A stretch of DNA of 42,024 nucleotides from an uncultured Clostridium sp. (lineage in GTDB: Bacteria > Bacillota > Clostridia > TANB77 > CAG-508), in the NCBI GenBank assembly GCA_948473335.1, contig CAOKXF010000013.1, forward strand, positions 1 to 42,024. The letters are read 5' to 3'. The translations under genes and the position numbers were made by a program. The notes beneath the pieces are model-generated. The model saw only the letters and a program-made list of their open reading frames with translations, was not told the DNA's origin and made no database searches. Every line of letters begins with the position of its first letter. The first letter of the stretch is position 1. Shown piece by piece: positions 34,887 to 42,024 of this stretch.

Positions 34887-35597
34887 ATGAATTTAGGAGA
34901 AAAATTATTTGAATTAAGAAAGGCGAAAAATTTAACACAAGATGATGTAGCAGAAAAATTAAATGTAACAAGACAGACTATTTCAAAGTGGGAAACAAAT
35001 CAAAGTACACCAGAGTTTGATAAAATAGTTCCATTGTGTGAATTATATGGGATATCACCTAATGAATTATTAATAGGAGAAAAGACAGAAACAGAAAATA
35101 ATGAACAGAGTGATAAATTTAATTATGATGAAGTAAAAGGGCATCTTTTTTCAAGAGGAAAAGATGATAAAAATAATTATGAAAATATGACTAAAAATCA
35201 AATTAAGCAAAAGTCTGCCGAAGTAGTCAGTAGTTCAATTTTAATATTCTTTTTTGCAATAGCATTTTCTGGAATTGGAACAACAGTAATGATGTGGAAT
35301 CCAGTTATTGTAGGATGCACTTTTCTAGTTCTTATTGGATGGGGAGTAACTAGAATTGTGAAACACTATATGTCAGTTCCAAAGTTTGAAAAAACGAAAA
35401 AAGAAAAGAAACAAGACAAGGTAATTAGGCAAATAAATGAGATAATAGGAGGAATTGGTGTAGCGGTATATTTTATTGTAAGCTTTCTAACTATGGCTTG
35501 GCATATTACTTGGGTAATATTTATAATTATAGGAATGCTTAATGGAATTGTAAAATTAATATTTATGCTAAAGGAGGATGATGAAAATGAAGAATAA
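34887..35597 (+). CDS. XRE-family regulator with C-terminal membrane helices
   Basis: This is a 236-residue protein with an N-terminal Cro/C1-type helix-turn-helix (residues 3-60; LTQDDVAEKLNVTRQTISKWE). A linker follows, then hydrophobic segments (about 112-152 and 190-232) that would anchor it in the membrane. Such membrane-tethered XRE proteins are commonly paired with a small membrane or DUF4097 protein and may sense envelope state. The ribosome-binding site is GGGAGG. The end overlaps the DUF4097 gene by 11 nt, so both are one operon. A TATAAT at about 34853 may be the -10 box; no good -35 is visible. Confidence 0.85.
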   Translation: MNLGEKLFELRKAKNLTQDDVAEKLNVTRQTISKWETNQSTPEFDKIVPLCELYGISPNELLIGEKTETENNEQSDKFNYDEVKGHLFSRGKDDKNNYENMTKNQIKQKSAEVVSSSILIFFFAIAFSGIGTTVMMWNPVIVGCTFLVLIGWGVTRIVKHYMSVPKFEKTKKEKKQDKVIRQINEIIGGIGVAVYFIVSFLTMAWHITWVIFIIIGMLNGIVKLIFMLKEDDENEE

Positions 35598-36375
35598 AGG
35601 AATCATCATTACTTTAATAATCTTACTTTCCATTACAGTTTTTTTCTTAATAATATTTTTAGTATCATATTTAAAAGGTGGAATAAGATTTACAAATAGT
35701 TTTGCATTCAAAAGTAGCAAAGTTATTTTAGATGAACAATTTGACTTAAAAGAGATAAAAAACATAGAAATAAAACAACAAGCTGGAGATATAATTTTTA
35801 AGGAAACGACAAATGATTATATTCAAGTTGTTATCTATGGTGAAAACGAAAATGATGCACAAGTTGGATTGAAAGATGGACAACTGGAGATAGAATATAA
35901 TTATAAAAATAATTTTGTATTTTTTAATTTTGGTGGAACAAAAAATGATATTATAGTTTACATACCTTCTAGTTATTCTAATGAAATAAAAATAAAAAAT
36001 GACTATGGCAAATGTGAAATGATAGATTTAGAAAATGCAGAAGTAAATATAGAGTGTAGTGCAGGAGATGTTTTCCTTGGGAAAATAAAGAATGCAAATA
36101 TAAGATGTGATTATGGAAATATAGAAATAAGAGAGATTTTAAATAAATGTGATATAAAAGCAGACAGTGGAAATATTAAAATTGATAAAGTATCTATTCA
36201 AGAAGACTCTACTATAAAGGCCGATTTTGGAAATGTAGATATTGGTAATACTAACGATATATATATAGATACAGATGTAGATTTAGGAAATACGAATATA
36301 AATAACAATAATAGATATTCGCAAATAACAATGAAGATAAAATGCGACTGTGGAAATATAACAATAAATAATTAA
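35587..36375 (+). CDS. DUF4097-type beta-strand repeat membrane protein
   Basis: This 262-residue protein has one N-terminal helix (residues 5-27), then a right-handed beta-repeat region. There, motifs such as DYGKCEMIDLENAEV, CDYGNIEIREI, ADSGNIKIDKV and DCGNITINN recur every 18-22 residues, as in DUF4097 proteins. The start at 35587 is chosen from three in-frame ATGs because it is nine bases after GGAGG; the other two are too close. It would face the cell exterior. Overlap with the XRE gene implies a regulator/sensor pair, and the function is not established. Confidence 0.78.
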   Translation: MKNKGIIITLIILLSITVFFLIIFLVSYLKGGIRFTNSFAFKSSKVILDEQFDLKEIKNIEIKQQAGDIIFKETTNDYIQVVIYGENENDAQVGLKDGQLEIEYNYKNNFVFFNFGGTKNDIIVYIPSSYSNEIKIKNDYGKCEMIDLENAEVNIECSAGDVFLGKIKNANIRCDYGNIEIREILNKCDIKADSGNIKIDKVSIQEDSTIKADFGNVDIGNTNDIYIDTDVDLGNTNINNNNRYSQITMKIKCDCGNITINN

Positions 36376-36382
36376 GAGATAG

Positions 36383-36419
36383 AAAAGAGATTACTATATA
36401 AATTAGAATCTCTTTTTTT
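36383..36419 (+). terminator. terminator of the XRE-DUF4097 operon
   Basis: AAAAGAGATT (36383-36392) pairs with AATCTCTTTT (36407-36416), followed by further T residues. Confidence 0.8.
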
Positions 36420-36564
36420 ATTGTATATAAAGTTAGCTTTGTTTTCTTATATTTTGAATTTAATATAAAAATACTAATTATATTATCATTCTAGTAGTAA
36501 TAAAAATTCAATAGAATTCATAAAATTTAAAGAAAATGAGAGATGGAAGAAAGGAAGATATATA

Positions 36565-37371
36565 ATGAAAAAATATATTTATATAATAAGTGTTACAATT
36601 ATTGCTATTTGTATTTTAGGTGTAGTAAATAACGTGAAGAAATCAGATACTGTGCAAACTAGTAGCAACATTCAGAATAATGATATAAGTAATAAAAAGA
36701 TAGAATGGGGAATAAAGAGAAACAAAGAACATGAGCAACCAGATGTAGGTAGTAAAAATAGAGAAATATTAGAGAAATATGATGGAATATGTTTTGCAAA
36801 TGATGAAAAAAAAGAAGTAGTTATAACTTTTGATGAAGGATATGAGGCAGGTTATACAGGACAAATACTAGATACATTGAAAGAAAACAATGTAAAAGCA
36901 ACTTTTTTTATAACTTCCCACTATTTAAATACAGCAACAGATTTAGTAGAAAGGATGATAAATGAGGGACATATTGTAGGAAATCATACAGTTAATCATA
37001 AAAGCATGCCAGAAATAAGTGATGAGGAGATAGAAAATGAGGTAATGAAGTTACACAAATCAATGTATGAAAAATTTGGATATGAAATGAAATATATAAG
37101 ACCGCCAAAGGGAGAATTTAGTGAAAGAACATTAGCAATATGTCAGAAATTAGGATACCAAAATGTAATGTGGAGCTTTGCATATGTTGACTGGAACGAA
37201 AATAATCAACCTAATATAGAAAAATCTAAGAAACTAATTTTAGATTATACTCATAATGGAGAAATAATATTATTACATGGAAATTCAAAAACTAATACAG
37301 ATATATTAGATAGCATAATAAAAGGAATAAAAGAACAAGGATATGAAATAAAAAGTTTAGATGAAATTTAA
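36565..37371 (+). CDS. PdaA-like polysaccharide deacetylase
   Basis: This 268-residue protein has an N-terminal hydrophobic helix (4-22, signal or anchor) and a NodB domain. VITFDEGYEAGYT (Asp90) and GNHTVNHKSMP (His141, His145) are the metal/catalytic motifs. RPPKGEFSERTL and IILLHG complete the set. The TFDxGYE variant and overall order resemble PdaA, which removes the acetyl group needed to form the muramic delta-lactam of spore cortex. Next to yqfC-yqfD this suggests a sporulation gene, but vegetative wall deacetylases share the fold. A GGAAG ribosome-binding site precedes the ATG. Confidence 0.8.
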   Translation: MKKYIYIISVTIIAICILGVVNNVKKSDTVQTSSNIQNNDISNKKIEWGIKRNKEHEQPDVGSKNREILEKYDGICFANDEKKEVVITFDEGYEAGYTGQILDTLKENNVKATFFITSHYLNTATDLVERMINEGHIVGNHTVNHKSMPEISDEEIENEVMKLHKSMYEKFGYEMKYIRPPKGEFSERTLAICQKLGYQNVMWSFAYVDWNENNQPNIEKSKKLILDYTHNGEIILLHGNSKTNTDILDSIIKGIKEQGYEIKSLDEI

Positions 37372-37380
37372 CTTTTATTA

Positions 37381-37434
37381 AGAAAGGTGTGCATTTACAA
37401 AATCAAAGATTACGATGCACTATATATGGAGAAA
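37381..37434 (+). repeat. dispersed ~50-bp intergenic repeat, copy 2
   Basis: It starts AGAAAGGTGTGCATTTAC and contains AAAGATTACGATGCAC. It is colinear with 29287-29340 at most positions by eye and lies just upstream of yqfC. Confidence 0.55.
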
Positions 37435-37447
37435 GAAAGGAAAAGAT

Positions 37448-37732
37448 ATGTCTAAAAAAAGAAAAATAGCGGAGAAAATAGACAGAATGTTAGAAATACC
37501 AAAAGAAGTGTATACTAATATGCCCAAATTAAGTATAGTAGGATTTGAAGAAATGATAATAGAAAATTACAAAAGCATATTAGAATATGAAGACTATTAT
37601 GTAAGAGTAAATACATATATAGGAATATTAAATATAAATGGATTTAATTTGAGATTAGAAAAAATGACAAATGATCATATAAGAATAACAGGAAGTATAG
37701 AAAATATTGACTTGGAAAAAACAACAGATTAA
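37448..37732 (+). CDS. yqfC: YqfC-family sporulation protein
   Basis: This 94-residue YabP/YqfC-type protein has a basic N-terminus and central PKLSIVGFEEMIIENYKSILEY. Then follow the VRVNTYIGILNINGFNLRLEKM and DHIRITGSI strands typical of the family. The frame is open 11 codons further upstream. The ATG at 37448 is preferred because it follows AAAGGAAAAG and gives the standard N-terminus. In Bacillus, yqfC and yqfD are a sporulation-expressed pair, and the same order is seen here 28 bp apart. Confidence 0.87.
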   Translation: MSKKRKIAEKIDRMLEIPKEVYTNMPKLSIVGFEEMIIENYKSILEYEDYYVRVNTYIGILNINGFNLRLEKMTNDHIRITGSIENIDLEKTTD

Positions 37733-37760
37733 ATAAAAACTAATAGAATGGAGGAAAACA

Positions 37761-38948
37761 GTGGCAATTGCAAAAATAATATTATCATATATTTTAGGAT
37801 ATGTAAGGGTAACAATTGAGGGATATTATATAGAAAGATTTATAAATATATGTAATACTAAAAAAATATTAATGTGGAATTTGAAAAGAGATAGAGGAGT
37901 AAAAGTATATGCGAATATAGGGATAAAGGACTTTAGAAAATTAATAGAAATATCTAAGAAAACACAATGTAAAGTTAAAATAACTAAAAAAAGAGGACTT
38001 CCATTCATATTAAATAGATATAGAAAAAGAAAGATGTTTGCAGTATTATTAATAATATTAATATTGTTAATAATACTAAGTTCAAACTATATATGGAATA
38101 TAGAAATTCAAGTAGAGGGAGAAGGAGAAGTAATAGGGATAGAACAGCAAATTAAAGAAGCAGGATTAGTAGTAGGAAAGAAAAAAACAGAAATAGAAGC
38201 AAAAGAAATAATTAATAAGATTAGATTAGAAAGAGCAGATATATCTTGGATGGGAATAGAAATGAAAGGAACTAATGTAATAGTAAAATTAGTTAAATCA
38301 GAAGAAGCTCCACAACTTATAGATGAAAATGATTATACAAATATAGTAGCAAATAAGAACGGAGTAATTACAAAAATAACAGCGCAAAATGGTACAGCTA
38401 AGGTATCCGTAGGAGATGTTGTTCAAAAGGGAATGATATTAATAGAAGGAACAATGGTAGGAAAGTATACGGAAGCAAGATATGTACATAGTATAGGTGA
38501 GGTAGAAGCAAAAGTGTGGTATACAAAAAGTAAAAAAATATATTATAATGAAGAAAAAGAACAAAAAACAGGGAAAGAGGAAAGAAAATATAGGATAAAA
38601 ATAAATAATTTTGAAATAAATTTTAATAAAAGACTTTCCAAATTTAAAATTTATGATAAAATAGAAGAAGAAAAAAAGATAAAAATATTTTCTAATCTAT
38701 ATTTACCTATATCAATAATAAAAACAACAAATCAAGAGAAAGAAATATACAAAAAAACATATACAAAGGAAGAGGCAAAAAACTTAGGGATAGAAGAGTT
38801 AAGAAAAGAATTAGAAGAAGAAATAGATAATACAGAAAATATCGTAGAAGAAATAATAAATACAAAAGAAGAAAAAGAATATATAGAAGTAAATTTAACA
38901 TATGAAGTTGTTGAAAATATAGGAACAGATGAAAAGATAGAAATTTGA
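37761..38948 (+). CDS. yqfD: YqfD-family sporulation membrane protein
   Basis: This 395-residue protein has the YqfD layout. A short N-terminal region has GYVRVTIEGYYIERFINIC, then a basic stretch and one strong membrane helix (91-110). A large extracytoplasmic domain follows, with the GVITKITAQNGTAKVSVGDVVQKGMILIEG block. The start is GTG at 37761 behind GGAGG. It is the partner of yqfC; null effects on sporulation are known in Bacillus, but the mechanism is not. The C-terminal 60 residues are unusually rich in Glu and Lys. Confidence 0.88.
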   Translation: MAIAKIILSYILGYVRVTIEGYYIERFINICNTKKILMWNLKRDRGVKVYANIGIKDFRKLIEISKKTQCKVKITKKRGLPFILNRYRKRKMFAVLLIILILLIILSSNYIWNIEIQVEGEGEVIGIEQQIKEAGLVVGKKKTEIEAKEIINKIRLERADISWMGIEMKGTNVIVKLVKSEEAPQLIDENDYTNIVANKNGVITKITAQNGTAKVSVGDVVQKGMILIEGTMVGKYTEARYVHSIGEVEAKVWYTKSKKIYYNEEKEQKTGKEERKYRIKINNFEINFNKRLSKFKIYDKIEEEKKIKIFSNLYLPISIIKTTNQEKEIYKKTYTKEEAKNLGIEELRKELEEEIDNTENIVEEIINTKEEKEYIEVNLTYEVVENIGTDEKIEI

Positions 38949-38975
38949 GTATGAACTCAAAAGGGAGGAAGAAAA

Positions 38976-40196
38976 ATGGAACAAAGAAGTTTAACAATAA
39001 CAGGAGCAAATACAAATTTTTTTAGTAAAGTATCAAAAACGTTAACAAAAATAATAACACCAACAAAAGAAGGAATAAATGCAATAGTAATATCAAATAA
39101 AAGAAATAATGTAATGAAAGCATATGAAAACTACAAAAAACTAGAAATCAATTCATCAGAAGCAGAAACAGTAGAAAAAAAATATGAACAGGCATACACA
39201 AACTATTTAGAGACATTAGATAGATATGTATTAAATTCAATTTACAAAAAAGTAAGTTCAGGAAACGCAACAGATTTTCAAAAGCAAGCATTATCACAAT
39301 ATTATGGTATAGTTCAACTAAAAGAAGGAGAATATAACGAATATAAATATAGAAAACAAAAATACTTATTAGAGTTAGATAATGAAAATGTAAGACTTTC
39401 AAAAAAAGAAAAATTAATCAAAAGATATAAAGCATTTTACATATCAAAGATGGATGAACTATACAAAAAAATACTAAAAAATTATTCTATAAAATTAGCA
39501 GATAATACAAATATTTATGATAGTTCAAAAGAATTAATATATTCAAAAGTTTTTATAACACTAGAAGAATATATAAAGTCAATATTAACATTAAAAATAG
39601 AAGATGAAATCAATAATGAGAATAAAGAAATAGTTCAAGAATATAGAAAATTTGAAAAATTCATGGTAGGAAAATTAGATACAAGAGATAATATAGAAAA
39701 GAATCTAATCCTATTAGGAATAAGTAGAAAATTATTCACACATAGTTTACCATTAGTAGTAGCAGAACAATGCTATGCAAAATTATTAAAAGATGCAAGA
39801 ACATTAGTGCAAGATACAAAGATAGCAGCAAAGAGAGAAAAAGCATATGAGATGTTAATAAATTTAATAGAAGATTACAATATAAAATTATTAGCAACAA
39901 AAGTATATTGGGATGATGCAAAAGAAAGAGAACATTTCAAAATATTACTAGATGAATTTAAAAATATTGAAAGGATAAAAGAAACAGACTTTAATGAATA
40001 CATGAGACAAAAAGAAGTATTATTTATAAAGGAAGAAATACGAAAAATCAAAAAAGAGAAAATAGATTATACAATATTATTAAGGTACTATAAAAGAAAG
40101 TTAGTAGATTATGGTGCAATCCGTGGGATAAAATGTAGTGTAGGAACAAGAATAGGTAGCTATAAAAAAGTAAAAAGAGAAACAGAAAAAATATAA
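38976..40196 (+). CDS. helical 406-residue protein of unknown function
   Basis: I recognise no family. The protein has no signal peptide or membrane helix. It is very rich in Lys, Glu, Tyr and Ile and appears almost entirely helical with coiled-coil tendency (for example around residues 40-75 and 125-165). The C-terminus is basic (VGTRIGSYKKVKRETEK). It has a GGGAGGAAG ribosome-binding site and starts 27 bp after yqfD. It ends 39 bp before ybeY, so it is in that operon. In most spore formers phoH and the 7TM-HD gene yqfF occupy this slot, and neither is present here. Confidence 0.75.
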   Translation: MEQRSLTITGANTNFFSKVSKTLTKIITPTKEGINAIVISNKRNNVMKAYENYKKLEINSSEAETVEKKYEQAYTNYLETLDRYVLNSIYKKVSSGNATDFQKQALSQYYGIVQLKEGEYNEYKYRKQKYLLELDNENVRLSKKEKLIKRYKAFYISKMDELYKKILKNYSIKLADNTNIYDSSKELIYSKVFITLEEYIKSILTLKIEDEINNENKEIVQEYRKFEKFMVGKLDTRDNIEKNLILLGISRKLFTHSLPLVVAEQCYAKLLKDARTLVQDTKIAAKREKAYEMLINLIEDYNIKLLATKVYWDDAKEREHFKILLDEFKNIERIKETDFNEYMRQKEVLFIKEEIRKIKKEKIDYTILLRYYKRKLVDYGAIRGIKCSVGTRIGSYKKVKRETEKI

Positions 40197-40235
40197 AAAT
40201 CACAAAGAATGATATAAAAATAAGAGGAAGATAGA

Positions 40236-40709
40236 ATGTATCAAATAGAATATTTAGATATAGAAAAAAAAGAAGAATATGAGCAAATAATAGGCAAAGT
40301 AATAAAAAAATGTTATGAGATAGAAAAAATAGAAAAGTCAAAATTATATGTAAGTATAACTCTAACAAATCCAGAAAATATAAGAAAAATAAACAAAGAA
40401 TATAGAAATATAGATAATGAGACAGATGTGTTATCTTTTCCAATGTTTGAAAAAGAAGAATTATGTAACAAAATAGCAAAAAAAGAATATGAAAATGAAG
40501 ATATATTAGGAGATATTGTAATTTCTATAAAAAGAGTAGAGCAGCAAGCTATAGAGTATGGACATAGTTTTCAAAGGGAATTATCATATATGTTAGTACA
40601 TGGATTCTACCACTTGATGGGAGAAGATCATATAAAAGAAGAAGACAAAAAACAGATGAGAAAAAAAGAAGAAATAGTCTTAAACAGTTTAGAAATAGCA
40701 AGAGAATAA
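40236..40709 (+). CDS. ybeY: YbeY endoribonuclease
   Basis: YbeY, 157 residues, is a metal-dependent RNase involved in 16S rRNA 3'-end maturation and ribosome quality control. The zinc motif reads HGFYHLMGEDH (the family's H-x3-H-x5-H), with Phe-Tyr and Glu in positions that vary. The upstream DVLSFPM and EDILGDIVIS blocks are conserved. The ribosome-binding site is AGAGGAAG. Position after yqfD agrees with the Firmicute yqfC-yqfD-...-ybeY operon. Confidence 0.93.
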   Translation: MYQIEYLDIEKKEEYEQIIGKVIKKCYEIEKIEKSKLYVSITLTNPENIRKINKEYRNIDNETDVLSFPMFEKEELCNKIAKKEYENEDILGDIVISIKRVEQQAIEYGHSFQRELSYMLVHGFYHLMGEDHIKEEDKKQMRKKEEIVLNSLEIARE

Positions 40710-40770
40710 TTGAAATTCGAAACATATATTAGTAAGTAATATACTTACAGATGATAAGAGGAGGAAAATA

Positions 40771-41853
40771 ATGAAGGGTAAGCACAAAGTAGGAATTACA
40801 AAAAAGAAGGCACTAATAATAGGGATAACAATGTTAGCAATAGCAATTATAGTAGCAGTAGGAATTATGCTATATATGAAAATGAGGACAGAAAAAGGAG
40901 AACCAGTAGCTTCTGAACCAGAAGAAAATGATAATCAAGAACCATTAATAGTTGAACCAGAAATCCCAAAAAAAGAGATACAAATATTTAAAGGTAATGA
41001 TAGACCAATTGCAGTTATGATAGATAATCATAATGGAGCATGGCCACAAGCTGGATTAAATAAAGCATATATTGTATATGAAATAATTGTAGAAGGTGGA
41101 GAAACAAGATTAATGGCATTGTTCAAAGGAGAGAATGTATCTAATATAGGCCCAGTAAGAAGCTCTAGACATTATTTCTTAGATTATGCATTAGAAAATG
41201 ATGCAATATATGTACATTATGGATGGAGTCCTCAAGCACAAAGTGACATATCAACATATAAAGTTAACAATATAAATGGTATAAGTGAAAGTTCATCAAG
41301 CTTTTGGAGAAGTAATAAGAAAAAATCACCACATAATGTATTAACAAGCACAGAAAAAATATTAAATATAGCAAATAGAAAAAAATATAGTACGACATCA
41401 ACAAAAGAAAGTGTATTAAACTATACAGCGGATAATGTAGATTTAGCAGAAGGATTAAGTGCTACACATGTTACAATTCCACATTCAAATTTACAAAAGG
41501 TGGAGTATAAGTATAATGCAGAAACTGGAAGATATACAAGATATGCAAGAAATACTGTACAAAAAGATTTCATAACAGGAGAAGAAATTACTACAAAAAA
41601 TATTATAGTAGTTTACTGTAATAATTATACATTAGACGATCCAGAGAAGAAAGGAAGACAAGGATTGGATAATGTGGGTACATGTAATGGGTATTATATT
41701 ACAAATGGAAAAGCAATAGAGATTACGTGTACAAAATCTTCAAGGACAGCGCAAAGTGTTTACAAAGATTTAAATGGAAAAGAAATTGATGTTAATGATG
41801 GGAATACATTTATTAATATATGTACACCAGAGAAAAAAGTGATTTTAGAATAA
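40771..41853 (+). CDS. DUF3048 (YerB-like) membrane-anchored protein
   Basis: This is a 360-residue protein with an N-terminal anchor helix (13-33; no lipobox Cys), an acidic Pro/Glu linker (40-68) and a DUF3048 domain. The domain carries RPIAVMIDNHNGAWPQAGL, EIIVEGGETRLMALF and GPVRSSRHYFLDYA. These are typical of YerB, an envelope protein of unknown function in Firmicutes. The ribosome-binding site is GAGGAGG. It is probably extracellular. The gene is followed by a terminator. Confidence 0.87.
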   Translation: MKGKHKVGITKKKALIIGITMLAIAIIVAVGIMLYMKMRTEKGEPVASEPEENDNQEPLIVEPEIPKKEIQIFKGNDRPIAVMIDNHNGAWPQAGLNKAYIVYEIIVEGGETRLMALFKGENVSNIGPVRSSRHYFLDYALENDAIYVHYGWSPQAQSDISTYKVNNINGISESSSSFWRSNKKKSPHNVLTSTEKILNIANRKKYSTTSTKESVLNYTADNVDLAEGLSATHVTIPHSNLQKVEYKYNAETGRYTRYARNTVQKDFITGEEITTKNIIVVYCNNYTLDDPEKKGRQGLDNVGTCNGYYITNGKAIEITCTKSSRTAQSVYKDLNGKEIDVNDGNTFINICTPEKKVILE

Positions 41854-41895
41854 TTTAGTTATATTGTAATAAAAACGTAAGTCATGAATATAATA

Positions 41896-41930
41896 TAGAA
41901 TACTATCTTAAAATAAGATGTATTCTATTT
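41896..41930 (+). terminator. terminator after the DUF3048 gene
   Basis: TAGAATAC... (41896-41910) pairs with ...GTATTCTA (41914-41927) with one bulge, followed by TTT. Confidence 0.65.
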
Positions 41931-41977
41931 TGCTATAACATAGTAAAAAATTCCAGGAAAAAAAGTAACAAAATATG

Positions 41978-42006
41978 TTGACTTTATAAATAAAACGTGG
42001 TAAGAT
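41978..42006 (+). promoter_or_regulatory. promoter of a gene beyond the window
   Basis: TTGACT (41978-41983), a 17-bp spacer and TAAGAT (42001-42006). The transcript would start about 10 bp before the window ends, so the gene it serves is not visible. Confidence 0.55.
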
Positions 42007-42024
42007 AAAAAAGTACCGAGCAAA

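Noticed and set aside
40048..40479. Minus-strand frame of 143 residues opposite ybeY
   Set aside because: Its Leu/Phe-rich composition is the expected antisense of Lys/Glu-rich coding sequence; it has no ribosome-binding site.
42007..42024. Possible start of a riboswitch or T-box leader at the window end
   Set aside because: Only about 18 bases after the -10 box are visible, too few to judge.
1..42024. tRNA, rRNA, CRISPR arrays and insertion-sequence transposases
   Set aside because: None was recognised anywhere in the window on either strand.

Overview
The window is very AT-rich and reads as chromosome from an endospore-forming member of the Clostridia, probably an uncultured gut-type lineage. 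The evidence for sporulation is the gpr germination protease and the YtxC, YqfC and YqfD proteins, plus a PdaA-like deacetylase. The evidence for Firmicutes is strong GGAGG ribosome-binding sites, TTGACA/TATAAT promoters, AgrBD signalling, and an infC-rpmI-rplT operon behind an L20-type leader. The species assignment is inference; no rRNA or tRNA gene was seen.

Layout. 1-1047: 3' end of a MucBP-repeat surface protein. 1295-3019 (minus): an acyl-CoA synthetase-like enzyme. 3316-7945 (plus): DUF4321 protein, AddB, PgeF. 8059-9672 (minus): a HAD phosphatase and an S66 LD-carboxypeptidase. 9753-12137: a zeta-toxin module and a PHP phosphoesterase enclosed by two apparently identical, oppositely oriented 129-bp palindromic elements. 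12336-14093: rpsB and tsf. 14423-18060: a second acyl-CoA synthetase-like enzyme, a zinc-dependent phospholipase C-like protein, gpr and a small membrane protein. 18218-22239 (minus): ytxC, then a GH57 branching enzyme with a DUF4912 protein carrying eight 22-residue repeats. 22484-23863: infC (non-canonical AUA start), rpmI and rplT. 24072-25880: a small membrane protein, an rRNA methyltransferase-like enzyme and a pseudouridine synthase. 26013-31611: an agr quorum-sensing locus with one agrB-agrD pair and two tandem agrA-agrC pairs. 31888-36375: a large protein with a split transglutaminase-like triad, a HipA/CtkA-like kinase, and an XRE regulator paired with a DUF4097 protein. 36565-41853: PdaA-like deacetylase, yqfC, yqfD, an unrecognised 406-residue helical protein, ybeY and a DUF3048 protein.

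How the parts may work together. AgrB would process the 39-residue AgrD into a cyclic peptide. Two near-duplicate AgrC kinases and AgrA regulators, each with the same promoter, 13-bp palindrome and terminator, could sense it or related peptides. The GH57/DUF4912 pair points to glycogen-type polymer metabolism. The translation genes form standard operons with their own promoters. The 129-bp elements and two shorter relatives look like a REP/MITE-type family moved in trans. One copy has rewritten the C-terminus of the PHP protein.

Most unusual items: the inverted pair of 129-bp elements around the toxin module, the duplicated agrAC unit with a two-cysteine AgrD, the 589-residue protein with its catalytic triad split by about 270 residues, the AUA start of infC, and the hairpin that buries the gpr ribosome-binding site. 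All calls come from reading the sequence; no database search was possible.
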